64,000 nt of DNA from Acanthamoeba castellanii str. Neff. Taxonomy: Eukaryota; Discosea; Longamoebia; Acanthamoebidae. Location of the stretch: the NCBI RefSeq assembly GCF_000313135.1, contig NW_004457712.1:361294-425293 (forward strand). The letters run 5' to 3'. Below are positions 1-11,093 of the stretch, one piece after another. Position 1 is the first letter of the stretch; every line of letters starts with the position of its first letter. A program made the translations under genes and the position numbers. The notes below the pieces were generated by a model. It was not told where the DNA came from and ran no database searches. It worked only from the letters and a program-made list of their open reading frames with translations.

Positions 1-651
1 AGTACTCCACCTCCGGTTCCTCGTCACTTCCTCCGGCACAGCTCCGCCAGGCTTGACCATCGCCACGACGGACCGGAACTGCACCTTACTGTCACCGACA
101 AACCATCATCATCAGATCGAAGACCGCGACGCACGCTCCACGCACACACACAATACGCACGATACGCGCACACAACAACAATAAGGCAGGCGGCGGCACC
201 GGTTGGAGTGGCCTTGCATGCGGGCAAGGCAGTGGGTGATGATGCCCTCGTCGGTCATGGAGGTGATGCCGTCCTTCCACCGCCGCACCTTGATGCCGGG
301 CTCCCCGTTGAGCGTCTCGATGGCCAGTGACGTGTCGTCGGCCACCACGACGGTCATCGAGCGCTGGTCGGGGCACGGGCCAGTGGGGGTGGCGGCGGAA
401 GGAGGGAGAAGGCGGTAGTGCTGGCGCGCCTTCTTGGCCGCGTTGCCCTCGAGCGTGGGTTGGTCCTCGTCGACCTCCACTTGCGGCAGGCCCGCCTCCG
501 AGGGCGACACCACCACGAACCGCACCGACGGAGCTCCGTCGCCGCCCGCTGCTGCGGTCTGGCGTGCCTCGAAGTACTTGCGCACCTCAGTGAGCTTGCC
601 CTCGTTTTGAGTGCACATCACCACCCGCACCTCGACACTCAGCTCGGCCAT
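1..651 (-). CDS. HAM1/ITPase-like nucleotide pyrophosphatase (partial, 3' end beyond window)
   Basis: Exons, read on the minus strand: 651-200 and 88-<1. The start ATG at 651 gives MAELSVEVRVVMCTQNEGKL. The T-x-N-x-x-K motif near the N-terminus, the E-D-Q-P-T-L-E-G-N-A segment, and VVADDTSLAIETLNGEPGI match the substrate-binding motifs of the HAM1/RdgB/ITPA family. That family hydrolyses ITP, dITP and XTP to monophosphates and so cleans the nucleotide pool in the cytosol. The intron 199-89 has a GT donor and AG acceptor and joins in phase (R-K-V-Q-F-R-S-V-V-A-M-V). The second exon runs off the left edge, so the C-terminal part is unseen. The family is fairly clear, but this member is divergent around the usual D-S-G-L motif (here D-T-S-L). 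The 576 bases upstream hold its promoter. Confidence 0.75.
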
Positions 652-1227
652 GTGACGCTGTTTACTAAAAACAGTGTTGTCGAAGTGGTTGCACAACACG
701 TTGGCCGCCCTCTTATTGTACGGCGCCGTTACGAGAAAAAGAGCAGAACGTACTGCGTGAAGCGAGCAGAAGAAGGGGGAAGGTGGAAGGATGACGAGAA
801 GGCGGGGAGGGATGAGAAGAAGGGTAGACATAAAGGTGGTTTATTGTGAGAGAAGTGAGGAGAGGCTACATTACATCGAATGTGCGCCGTTGGGTGGCGA
901 AAGGGCTTCACATATACAAGCCGTGACGAAGGGATAAAGAATGAATGAAGCGCACTCACGTGAGGGGTGATGATCCGGCGAGAAGCCCCTCGCCGCGTGC
1001 GGTCCGTCGCTCGAGGAGGGAAAAGAGATGAATAAAAAGAAACTAAAATGAAAAGGTGACTGGCGTGCGCCTTGCTCCGTGGTGCACCCCTCCCGCGCTG
1101 CTTCGATCGATTCGAGGGAAGCGGCACGAGAGAGGGAAGAGGAGAAGGCGAGCCGAGTCGAGAGGTGAGGAAGAGAGTCGAGAGCGAAGAGACCGCGGCC
1201 GTGGTGCTGCTGCGAGTTGAACCCGGC
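652..1227. other. Intergenic region, HAM1-like promoter side
   Basis: This is the 5' flank of the HAM1-like gene and the 3' flank of the F-box/cold-shock gene; both are on the minus strand. The open frames here overlap other frames, show no family motif and no coherent splice pattern. I see no RNA gene or mobile element. Confidence 0.5.
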
Positions 1228-3474
1228 TTAGCCGAATCTCGCGGCGGCGAGCGACCGCTGGGCGATCTTGGCGTCGTGAAGGGCGGGCAGGGGCTCGCCG
1301 GTGATGGGGTCCCTCCTCTCCTCGCCGACGAAGCTGATGTTGCAAGCCTGCGGACGGCGGCCCTGGGCGTACGCGGCGCGCTGCTTGTAGCGGACGATGC
1401 GACCACAGAGGAAGGTGTCCCAGTAGCCGCACTTCTGGCTGCGACTGACGCCGGGGGTATCCTTGAGCCACCAATCTTCGTACCACTCGCCGTCGGGAGC
1501 GATGTCCTTGCGGTGGAAGAAGATGTCGAGCGTCTGCTCGGGCAGTTGGCCGGGATTGGGCGTCTGCGAGATGAAGCCCCAGCAGCCGTTGAACATCTTG
1601 AGCGAACCGATGCGCCACTGCTCGGCTGAGAAGCGGGTCTTGAAGATGTCCTTCCATCTCTCGTTCTGCTGCAGAAGAGAGTAGATCCAGGCCCATTCGT
1701 CCGATTCCGAATCTTCGTCGCCGATGGTGGGATCGACGGGCGTCGGCGGGAGCATCGCCCCCTCCGCCGATTCGAGCAGCTTGTAGCGTCTCAGGTAGAG
1801 ATCCTTCCAGAGCCCGTCGTCGTTGGCCAGGTAGGCCATGCGCCGCTTGCACACCTGCTCCAGGTGGCCGAGATCGCTGCCCGAGAGGTAGCTGAAGATG
1901 CGAAGCAGGGTCGTCGACGGCAGCAGCAGGAGGCCCGAGGTCTCGCTCGCTTCATCGATCTTGAGCGATCCCAGCTGGCTGCTGATCGGCGAGGTCGAGA
2001 CGACGAACGCCGAAGGTGCCGAGGGCGAGCGAGGACCCATAGAGCCGCCCGCTTGGCCCTGCTGGCTGCGCGAGATCTGGATGGGCTGCGAGCCCGACCC
2101 GTGGAGGAGAGGCGACGATGAGAGCCGGGGCGACTGCAGTACTGCAGAGGCCGAGCCGCGAGGGGAGAGCGCCACCACCTCGTCGTCGAAACAAATATTG
2201 TTGCCATCCGTCGGGGCCGCGTAAAGGCTGATCGAAGGGATGTTGCCGCTGCCGTACTGCTGCTTGCCCTGCTGCTGCACGCCGCCGTTGTTCGAGCCCT
2301 TGAGCGCGGTCGAGAGGTACGAGTGCTGGCTGCGCGGGGGCGACGAGCGCGGCATCGATCCGAGGCCGCCGTTGTTCCTCAGCCGCGCAGGGGGCGAGGA
2401 GGCCGGGTAGCCCCCGCTGCCACCCAGGCCCGACGATCCGCGAGGCCCGGGAGCATGGATGGGCTGCGAACGAGGCGGCGATGCACGGAAATGGCCGCCA
2501 GCCGATCCACCGCCTCCGCTGTGGTAGCCGCCGCCAGACGTCGGGTAGTGGCCGCTGCCCGCGTACTGGAACTGCTGCTGCTGTTGCTGTTGCTGGTAGC
2601 CGCCCCCGCCTCCAGATGATGCGTAGCCGTTGCCGAAGTTGCCGCTGTGCTTGTGGCCAGCACCGTTGGGCAGGCCCGAGCTGCCAGGACGCGCGTTGGA
2701 GTACTTGCCGCCAGCGGATTGGACCGAAGATGGCGAACCGGCCGCGCCGCCGTTGGAGTAGAGGGAGTAGTTGTGCTTCCTCGTCACGACGCCGTTGGTC
2801 GAGTGGAGCCCGTTGGAGTGGAAACCGCCACCAGCGTAGGCGCCGGCGCCTCCTTGCAGATGCTGCTGCTGTTGATGATGATGGCTGAGATGGTGATTGT
2901 TGTTGAGGTGCTGCTGATGGAGGCCGAGTCCTCCGAGAGACCGCACATCGTGATGATCTTCCTCTGAAGAGTAAATAAGCGAATGGATGGCCGGGGAGGT
3001 GGGGGGCGAGAGGATGGGCGACGAAGAGAAGAGGGACGCCGATGGCGACGAGTAGAAGCTGCCTTCATCGAAGGACGACCTCTGCAGGCCAAGCGCGCCG
3101 TGGCTGCCTCCCATCTGATGAAGATGGCCCTGGCCCTGGCCCTGCGCTCCTCCGCCGAGAGCGTGGAGCAGGTGGCTCTGGTGCGTGGGCGCCGAAGACG
3201 TCGAAAGGCTCATCGACGAAGGCCAGCCGCCGTTCGAAGCCGAAGAAGATGGGGCTCCTCCGAAGGCACCGGCGTGGTCGGCGCTCATCGTCTGGCCGAG
3301 CCTGGTCGGAGGGTCATCGGAGAAGAGGCTGTCGACCACGGACAGGGACGACCAAAACGATACGTCGCCGCCTCCGCCCGCCGAAGGTGCCGCTCCCGTT
3401 GATGACGATGGTACACCGGCCGCTGAAGTCGAGATGTCTTCGGGACCCTGCCGTCTCTGCATGGCGGAAAGCAT
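1228..3474 (-). CDS. F-box plus cold-shock-domain protein
   Basis: Single uninterrupted frame, 748 residues, stop TAA at 1230-1228. Residues 1 to about 500 are low complexity: Ser, Gly, His and Gln rich, with a polyQ run near 2570-2600 on the plus strand. An F-box follows at about 515-565 (LPSTTLLRIFSYLSGSDLGH, then the cysteine/arginine helix and a W-K-D-L-Y-L-R-R-Y end). About residues 625-710 form a cold-shock-like OB fold: G-S-L-K-M-F-N-G-C-W-G-F-I corresponds to RNP1 and DIFFHRKDI to RNP2, ending with G-R-I-V-R-Y and P-Q-A-C-N-I. F-boxes dock substrates on SCF ubiquitin ligases through Skp1, while cold-shock domains bind single-stranded nucleic acid. A role linking RNA or ssDNA recognition to ubiquitination is inference. 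Met5 is an alternative start. No intron is needed, unlike its neighbours. Confidence 0.8.
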   Translation of the reverse strand: MLSAMQRRQGPEDISTSAAGVPSSSTGAAPSAGGGGDVSFWSSLSVVDSLFSDDPPTRLGQTMSADHAGAFGGAPSSSASNGGWPSSMSLSTSSAPTHQSHLLHALGGGAQGQGQGHLHQMGGSHGALGLQRSSFDEGSFYSSPSASLFSSSPILSPPTSPAIHSLIYSSEEDHHDVRSLGGLGLHQQHLNNNHHLSHHHQQQQHLQGGAGAYAGGGFHSNGLHSTNGVVTRKHNYSLYSNGGAAGSPSSVQSAGGKYSNARPGSSGLPNGAGHKHSGNFGNGYASSGGGGGYQQQQQQQQFQYAGSGHYPTSGGGYHSGGGGSAGGHFRASPPRSQPIHAPGPRGSSGLGGSGGYPASSPPARLRNNGGLGSMPRSSPPRSQHSYLSTALKGSNNGGVQQQGKQQYGSGNIPSISLYAAPTDGNNICFDDEVVALSPRGSASAVLQSPRLSSSPLLHGSGSQPIQISRSQQGQAGGSMGPRSPSAPSAFVVSTSPISSQLGSLKIDEASETSGLLLLPSTTLLRIFSYLSGSDLGHLEQVCKRRMAYLANDDGLWKDLYLRRYKLLESAEGAMLPPTPVDPTIGDEDSESDEWAWIYSLLQQNERWKDIFKTRFSAEQWRIGSLKMFNGCWGFISQTPNPGQLPEQTLDIFFHRKDIAPDGEWYEDWWLKDTPGVSRSQKCGYWDTFLCGRIVRYKQRAAYAQGRRPQACNISFVGEERRDPITGEPLPALHDAKIAQRSLAAARFG

Positions 3475-4314
3475 CCGATCGCAGGACTTCGCGTGTGGTT
3501 GATCCGTTGAGACCGACTACCTTTGGATTAAGTCCTTAGGTGGTTTCGATGTCTGATGAAAGTTGGCAGTCTCGGTCGCTTGAGGGATGGCCGGCGGCAA
3601 CTGCGATCGACGACGTAGTAGAGCGACTGATGGAGGCGAAGGAAGAAATATTCCCCTTGTCCAGCGGTCTTCTAGAACGAACAGGTCGAACGAGGCGTCG
3701 TGGCGGACCACGGAGATGATGGAGATGCGATTTTTAGTTCCGACTTGGCCGCAAGAAACACGCGATGTTGATGGTAGTCCTGGCACGCGGTCTTCTTGCA
3801 CCACCTCGGCTCCTCGAGACGAAAGAGAGGCCTTGCAAGCTTCAAACCCTTCAAGGCAGGTCCCTCTGCGTGCCGCTCCTTCTGCGCCGTTATCTCGTTG
3901 GTATTGTAAACTGCTCCGCGTCTCCTTGTCGCTCTCGTCGAGAAACCTGAAGCACGTGGCTTTTGAAATTAATTGAGGGGTACGAAATTTCCTACGAACG
4001 ACACCTTATTGGTCCGGACATATCTTATTATAAGGAAATTTCGCCACGTGCCGGACAGTCGTCGACGCTAAAGCAGAACCGCCCGAAAACTGATGGAACG
4101 CAGATTGGAGTCGACGAGCGCCTGCTGGCCGCACCGCCAGCTATCGTCTTAGAAAATTCTAAGATGGAGACCACCGACATGATGACGTGGCGCCTCTTCA
4201 AATGGGAAGGAGGGACTGCTGATCCCCTTGTGGATCGCAGGCAACCTGACCGCAATGCAAAAATACTTTCGTAAAATTACATCCTCATGGAGAAGAACAC
4301 GATGCACCACAGCC
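3475..4314. other. Intergenic region upstream of the F-box gene
   Basis: 840 bases between the F-box gene start and the kinase stop. The region is less GC-rich, with AT-rich patches around 3965-4035 (for example TATCTTATTATAAGG). It has no frame with recognisable protein features and no repeat. It probably holds the promoter of the minus-strand F-box gene and the 3' UTR of the kinase. Confidence 0.45.
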
Positions 4315-7300
4315 TCAGCTGGCCGCCAGCTTATCACTGTCGCTGGACTTCTTGAGGACCTCCTTTCGCTCCTTCTCCTTCTCCTTTTCTATTTCCTTCT
4401 CGATCGAGCCCACGGTGCTGCTCTTGCTGGTCATTGATCGGAACTTGAACGACTGTCCCTTTCGCGAGAGGATTGACACTCTTTGCAGCTCCTTCTTGAC
4501 CTTCTTCTCCTTCTTCTTTTTGTTGGCCTTGAGCTCTGACGCCACAGATCTGTTTGTCGCCCCACCGACGATCGGAGTTAAAAAAGAGCGAAGGACGACA
4601 AACACACAACCACGCACGGCGTACATGAGCAGCTCTTCGTGACTCTGCGTCCTCTTGGGCTTCTCATCCACCAACGTTTGAAGGATTTTCTTGAGCTTGG
4701 CCTCCTTCTCTTTCTTTCCCTGATAGAGTCCCTATGTGAGAAGCGCCAACGATACATGATGCACGTGCGAAAGAGATGTGCATACGTTGTGGTCGGCCGA
4801 CAGGACCATGTTGGCCAAAGCGAGAACTTCATCAGTGTAGGATCGCATCTCGGCCAACTGGATCAACAAGTCGTCTCTCTGGCCCATCACTCTCTGTAAC
4901 AGGCGAATCCTTGGGTCAGCGCCTCTGTGGCCCGACGCTCGACGCTCGACGCACTAACACACCAACATACGGACAGCGACTTACCTCGACTTCTTGTTCC
5001 AATTCGTCATTTCGGCTCCGCAGCTTTCCATTGTCGTAGAGAGCATCCTCGAGCTTCTTCCACATCGCAGCGTAGGGCTTGTCCGGCGTGGACGTTTTGA
5101 TCTCTGCTTTGCGCGCAACGACACGGATTAGAGCGGCGAAGAGGGAGTCAGCGGAAGGAACGCTCAGTGTCGATTTGATTTGGCAATTGCGCACCACTGG
5201 AGTTGCGGGCCGAGTCGCTGTCCGATTTGTCGAGTCGTTCGAAGCCGTCCGAGCTCGAGCTGAGGAAGATGATGGTCTTGTCCTTCTCGGCCGTGGGCGG
5301 TGTGGTCAGCGGGGTGTGCCGGAACTTGAGGAAGTGCTCGGCGTCGTCGCTGTTGCAGGCCAGACCCTACCCAAGCATCGCTCGTGAGCAACGGACATGC
5401 GCAAACCCACCAACGGTGTCAGCGGTCATTCCGTACATTCTGGCAGATGGGCCGCTCTTCGCTGTCGACGGTGTATTTGGAGAAGGACTTCTTGAGGGCC
5501 TTGTCTTCCTTCTCCTTCTGCTGCATGCGCATGCTCTCGCGGCTCTCCTTGAGCCTGATCTTCTCCTCCCGCTTCTTCTCCTTCTTCTCCATCTTCTCCT
5601 CCCTTCGCCTCTCGCGCTCTCTTCGTTCCCGCTCGGCCTTCTCTCGCTTCCTGTTCATCTCCTCGGCGTCGCTCGAGTGCGACTTCATCGCCGCGGTCAT
5701 CCGCCGCACGCTGCTGCCGCTCTTCCGCTTGCTGTTCCCGCTGCTCAGGTTGGTAGTAGGCACTCCAGACGTCGACGACGACCGCGCCGTTCGCCTACCC
5801 TCTCGCTCCCACTCCTCCATTTCCTGCTCCGACGATGGCATGCGAGGTATCTTCTCCCCGTTCTCGTCCTGGAATGTGTGCGTCGCCGGAATGCTCAGCA
5901 TTCCAGAGAAACAGAGAAAAGAGAAGCGGTGTGGTCTTTGGGGGGGGGGGGGCAACGCACCTCCGACTCAGATTCGATGCAGGGATAAGAGGAAGAGATG
6001 TACATGGTGTCGCCTCGGCCATCGTCGTCTTCATTGTCGTCTTCCCGATCGGAGTGCTGGTCGGACGAGACCGACGCACGGTGGATGACCACCGAGTTGT
6101 GCGTCTTGAGCGAGGTCTTGAGCTCCTCCGGCGGCAGGACGACCTGTTGTGCGAACAGATTTAGCTCCGGCATCAGGGCCATGCGCATCACAGGCCCCGT
6201 GCGGTCCGTGCGCCTCGTGGGTACCTGTTCGGGCTTGGACTCCGGGGGCACGGCGTTGGTGATCCAGGGGTGCGACAGGAGCTCCTTGGCCGAGGGCCGC
6301 TTGGACGGTTCTTTGTTCCAACACTTGCTCAAAAAGTCTGCCAGCTCCTATTGGGTTCACCACCAGATAAGTGTAAGCCAATAACAGCTGCAACTAAAAT
6401 GATGGGCCGTGCCGTACGTCGGAGCAGGGCTTGGGCAGAGGCGGGCGGCGCTCCTTCACGATCCTGTACATGGCGGCCAGGGGCTGCAGATCGAAATGGG
6501 GCGGCTCGCCCATAATCAACTGATACACCGTCGAGCCCACCGACCTGTCCGATCGATGGTCAGCGGCTTCACCCTCAACCGTCGCCATAATGCCAAGCAA
6601 GGCTGAAATTTTAAGTAGTACCAAATGTCGGACTTGGTCGAGTGTCCGGCGACTTCGATGACCTCCGGCGCCACTAGAGGAATGCCGAGGCCGGTATTAG
6701 CAAAGCGCCGGTCGGCGTGCCAAATGAACAACGCAAAAAATGGAAAGGGCACGCACTCCAGTACGGCGTTCCCACCACCGAGAATCGCTTTTCGCTTTCG
6801 TTGATGACCGCCGCCACGCCGAAGTCTGTCAATTTGATGCCGCCGTCCTTTGTGAGCAGCACATTTGCTCTGCACAAACCGACAGATCAGCAATGAACAA
6901 CGAACAGACACAGAGCCGCGGCCGCTGGAGCCGCTCCGGTGCCAGTGTTTTTTTTTTTACGCACCCCTTGATGTCTCTGTGGATCACTCTCTGCTCGTGG
7001 AGGTAGGCGAGGCCCTTGAGCATCTGGGCGGTGTAGAGCGCGGTGATGTTCTCGGGGAACCGGCCGTAGTCCTTGAGCACGTCGGAGAGGGCGCCCTCCT
7101 CCACGTACTCCAGCACGAGATGCAGGAAGTCCTGCGTCTTGACGTACCCGATGAACTTCACCACGTTGGAGTGGTTGAGCTTCTCCAACACATCGGCTTC
7201 GGCCTGGCGGCACAACGTGAGCGAGCGCACCCGCGCGATTGGTGTGAGTTGCGATTGATCCCACACGTCACACCACCGACACGCACGAACAGGGTGGGTG

Positions 7301-7909
7301 CGTACCATGACGGCGGCGAGCTTGGACTTGGTGATCTTGGCAGCGTGGAAACGCTTGATGGCCACGATTTGGCCCGTGTTGACGTTGAGCGCCTTGTGCA
7401 CGGTGCCAAAGCCGCCTCGGCCGATAAGCTTGCCCATACGCTGCAATCACCACGAGCATTAGCAACGCTTCCTGCCCAGCATTTCGCCCCCGAGGCCGAA
7501 AGGATGAAAGCGACGGTTGCCGGGAGATGAGTGCCAAAATAAATAAATAAAAATAAAAATAAAAATAACAACAAACAAAACGAACAATATGAAACAATAA
7601 AGTAAACGAAAACATATTGACAGTAAAATAAATAATCTTTATATACACAAATAATAAAGAACGAATGGGGGGGGGGATTAAAAAGGTGCGTACGTATTGG
7701 CCGGCCATGAGGCCTTCGCACTCTTCTCCTTTACCGCCTGGCACCGAGAAGGAAGTCCTCCTTTCTCCTTGGCTGCGGGTCGACGATTTGGAAGAGGAAG
7801 AGCTGCTATCATCGTCATCTTCGTCGTCATCGTCTTCCTCGTGGCTTTCCATCTCCTTCTCAAGATCGTTGAGCCCCTTCATCTCGTCATCTTCGCTGGT
7901 TGCCGCCAT
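4315..7909 (-). CDS. STE-group protein kinase, Cdc7/SepA/MAP3K-epsilon-like
   Basis: Twelve exons: 7909-7694, 7440-7306, 7203-6965, 6869-6757, 6673-6622, 6544-6418, 6347-5961, 5868-5437, 5366-5195, 5103-4985, 4893-4786, 4731-4315; about 838 residues. An acidic, Ser-rich N-terminus (about 70 residues) precedes a complete kinase domain: [15 protein letters not shown] lysine, [30 protein letters not shown] and a C-lobe ending LLSHPWI. The activation segment and the [10 protein letters not shown] region are typical of the fungal Cdc7/SepH, Dictyostelium SepA and plant MAP3K-epsilon group, which controls septation/cytokinesis. The tail has a strongly charged coiled coil (5437-5868) and a second coiled segment (4786-5103). 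All catalytic residues are present, so it should be active. All junctions agree in phase; the last exon may hide a small further intron near 4540-4610. Confidence 0.88.
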
Positions 7910-8240
7910 CGTTCCCCGACAGATAAAGATTGACGGAAGCGATCTTGGTTGATTAAATAAATTAAAGGATCGAGCTGCGTTGCCGAAGGAATCCAAATTG
8001 ATTTTGATGCTCGTTGATCGAACAAGCACTACAGGTCCTGGCCCGATGGAGGAAAGCGGCTTGCAAGGTGGTGGTTGTGTTGGTTGTGGAAACAGCTCCG
8101 GCTCCAGTTCAAACGTTTAATTTTCGTAAACGTGCGCCATTGGGCCGAGACAGACTTTGATGGCGTGCAGGCCAGCGTCGTTTAGATAGAAATGAATGTA
8201 CAGAGAAGTGGAGAAGTGGTGGCTTGAGTGGTCGTCGGCT
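7910..8240. other. Intergenic region upstream of the kinase gene
   Basis: 331 bases between the kinase start and the stop of the next minus-strand gene. It contains only short unsupported frames. It is presumably the kinase promoter and the 3' UTR of the upstream neighbour. Confidence 0.4.
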
Positions 8241-10278
8241 CTACATGGGGGCGAGTGGGGCGGCGGGAAGTGGAAGCACTGCGGCGTCCATGGCCGCCAA
8301 CTCCCGGCGGGCGGCGGCGATGGTGGGGCCGTCCATGATATTGGCCAGGTCGATGCCGGGGATGGCGAACCCAGAACTGAACAGGTAGACCACGTAGATG
8401 TCGAGCGTGCGAAGCAGCTGCACGAATCCCATCTTGAAGTAGAACGCACGCACAAGGAGATCGACCAGGTCAGTCGCTTGCTTGTACGCGTGCGAAACTC
8501 GGCGGTGTTGGGGGTACCTGTGCTTCGTGCAGGCTCTGCATGACCTGCGGCTGGATCTGCGCCCACTGGGCGGACTGGAAGACGCTCGGCATGCTGCGGA
8601 CTCGACCTTCGGCCATGCGCGACGCCAGGCCGATGGAGCGCCAGACGCGGGCGTCGCCCTCCACCAAAGACCCGGCCCTCTCGCTCACCGTCTGCATCTC
8701 CTGCATACTCCTCTCGATCTTCTCGTGGGCTGTTGGGCCAAACAGAGGGTACACAGTGTGAGCTCAGCGAGCCAAGCACCAGAAGATGCCGGTCTGGCGT
8801 ACCATCAGAGGCGTCCAATAGCGCTCCGCAGGTGAGGCCAGTGAGCATTCCACCACCGGCAATCGCCGTCAGCGTGGCTACAGTTCCGCCCACAAGCAGA
8901 CCAGCTCCGCCCTGCAAAGCGCACATGTGGCGTGAGTCACCGCGGTACTTGTCGACCCGGGGCCTGAATCGTCGCGTACCGTGAGTACGACGCCGGCAGC
9001 GAGGGCTCCCAGTGCAGACACAGCAAAGAGGGACGAGCGTGAGTGAGCGCGACGCGCGCTCTTGGCGATCATCTCAGCATCTTGCATGAGACCGGCCATG
9101 AGCTGCTCCTGCCTCTGGGCGATCACATTCGCTTCCTGAGCCGCGCCAGTAGATACCTAGAATGGAACACCCAATTGTTAATTTATGCTGTTAATGTTAC
9201 ACAGTCGGCGCTCCAACAGTCCACAACGAAGGCCGTAACTACCTCGTTTAGGAGCTGGAGGTAGGCGTTCATGTTCTGGGCGTCTTGGAAGGCAGCGGCC
9301 GATTCGATTCCCTGGATGGCCACCAATACGGCTCGCACGCGTTCGCGCAGGGTGACTGCGGTCTACAAAACAGAGGGAAAGAGTGAGCACGAAGCGGAAA
9401 GGAGAGCCTAATGAGCTCACAGGAACCTGAGACGATGTCTGCAGAACGGAGGCGTAGTCTCTCGATCGAGCTCGCAGCGAGTCGAGGTGGGCGTTGTGCT
9501 TCTTCACGTCGGCAGCGATGCGGGACAGTTCGAGCCATCTACTGGTGATCTTGCGATGGTTGCCAACGAGCACACTACCCACCGGTTTGTTCAAGCCTGC
9601 ACACAGGTTCATCGCCACACAACAGACGAGCTCAGCACCCGTACTCATGCTGAGCAGTAGAAGAGAAAAGAATTAGAAATGAACCTTTCATCGGCACGAC
9701 CGAGGCCAGGCGCTGTGTGAGGTGCACGAGTGCATCCCCGGCGAGGTCTTCGGCGCTCATGGGCGCAGTCACATCACCGCTGTCACGCCATTGCCTCACC
9801 CGCTCTTCTTCAGTCCTGGCGGGGGTAACTGCACGCCATGGTGAGAACACCACAACGCGCTACAGAAAACACACAAAAAATAGATACCTGGAATAACCGT
9901 TTCGACTCCATCAGGTCCCACCATGGTCTCGGGCGCTGCTCTGGTGGTGGTGGTGGTCGTGGTGGCGGTCGAGACTTCGTCGTCCCTCGACCCGCCCCTG
10001 ATCTCGCGGATGATCATTCCGCCCATGCCCACAAAGGACGTGGCGCGGGCCGGGAGTGACGGATCCACATCGCGCAGCCGCTTGGTGAGACGTCGCAGGC
10101 CGTTGCGATGCTTGAGGGCGGTCTCCGACACGGAATCCGGGATGGTGATCGAACCGGACAAGCTCCGGCGCAGGCCAGCGGCAATGCCCTTGTTGCGCCT
10201 GGATGTCGGTGGCGCCTCACGAGGGAGAGGCAGGTCCAGTGGATTCACGTGTTGCTGTGTGGTGGTGCTGGCGCTCAT
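8241..10278 (-). CDS. Helix-rich protein with central hydrophobic segments, function unknown
   Basis: Eight exons: 10278-9888, 9828-9682, 9596-9421, 9362-9243, 9156-8980, 8911-8803, 8729-8518, 8480-8241; about 523 residues, stop TAG. All phases agree. The N-terminal 130 residues are basic and low complexity, with a Thr run. Residues from about 135 to 320 look like long amphipathic helices. Two glycine/alanine-rich hydrophobic stretches follow, ALGALAAGVVL and GLLVGGTVATLTAIAGGG, then another helical region (HEKIERSMQEMQTVSERAGS) and a hydrophobic helix before an Ala/Pro-rich tail. No signal peptide is visible. The plan (long helices, hydrophobic hairpin, long helices) resembles several membrane-inserting helical folds in outline only. 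I recognise no family and assign no function. Confidence 0.6.
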
Positions 10279-11093
10279 GCTTGAGTGTGTTGAAGTTGAG
10301 AGTACGTGTGGTGGGTGTTGTGGTTTCTGAATGACAGTAGAGGCGGAAGGTGTGAGATAACTGAGGAACTCGGGGCCTTCAAGTCGTGTCGCCCAAGAAG
10401 TCGGGGTGAACGAAGACGATTCCCAGTACGAGAGAGCGAAGGTGACACCGCCTGCCCACAGATCCTCGAGAAATCCACTCCGCTCGCGGCGGCCAGGAAT
10501 GGTCGAGAAGGACTCGATCTGCAGATTCGGCCAGAGCTCCAAGGACCAAGCTCGGTGGGTGAGCTTGATGGACGTGCTGCGGGAAAGGACAGAGGGAAAA
10601 GAAAAGAAAAAAAGAAAAGAAAAGGAAGACAAAAGATATCCACTAACGATGAATGCAGTGCGGCACGTTCGGCCGGCGCTAGGTCCGTTGCCCCCACGCT
10701 GTCTCCTCGGTGCTGTGCGTGGCGGTTCCGGCTATGGTACAACTTCGCTGCGCACACATTCGCGCTTGATCTCGTTTTCGCTAAGAATGTCGGTGGGGGG
10801 GGGGCAGCGGAGACCTTGCGCCCAAGTCTTCCCTTTGGTAGTTCAGTTCTCGTTTTCCTGCGCAGTTCGACGCCCTTCGCCAGGTATTGCCTCCTTCGGC
10901 GACCTTTGCTCGGCTAAGTTGAACAAAACAGAAAGGAGTGCTCACACGCACAGCATAGGAGGAATCTCCGCCTCAGTGCCGCGTCCTGGGGTGAGGACTC
11001 TACCAGCAGGTACATCCTCGCCAAACATGCTCGCTTGCTCTCTGTCGTCGCAAGACCTGATCGCGATGACGATGTTGGGTTGGCAATGCTCGC
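10279..11093. other. Intergenic region with unresolved 5' end of the MORN gene
   Basis: 815 bases between the start of the helix-rich gene (minus) and the first supported MORN codons (plus), so it is a divergent promoter region. A 5' exon of the MORN gene must lie here or just downstream, because its frame runs back to a TGA at 11067-11069 without an ATG. Purine-rich sequence lies at about 10590-10640 and a G run at about 10796-10803. Confidence 0.4.

Noticed and set aside
1043..1852. 269-codon minus-strand frame overlapping the F-box gene
   Set aside because: It is an alternative frame of the same strand, rich in Arg/Ala/Pro, with no conserved motif; the F-box/cold-shock frame explains the region.
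5941..5952. Run of twelve G, and similar G/C runs at 7663-7673, 21911-21919, 22379-22387 and 34254-34263
   Set aside because: These lie in introns of the annotated genes. They may form G-quadruplexes, but nothing else supports a function, and homopolymers are prone to sequence error.
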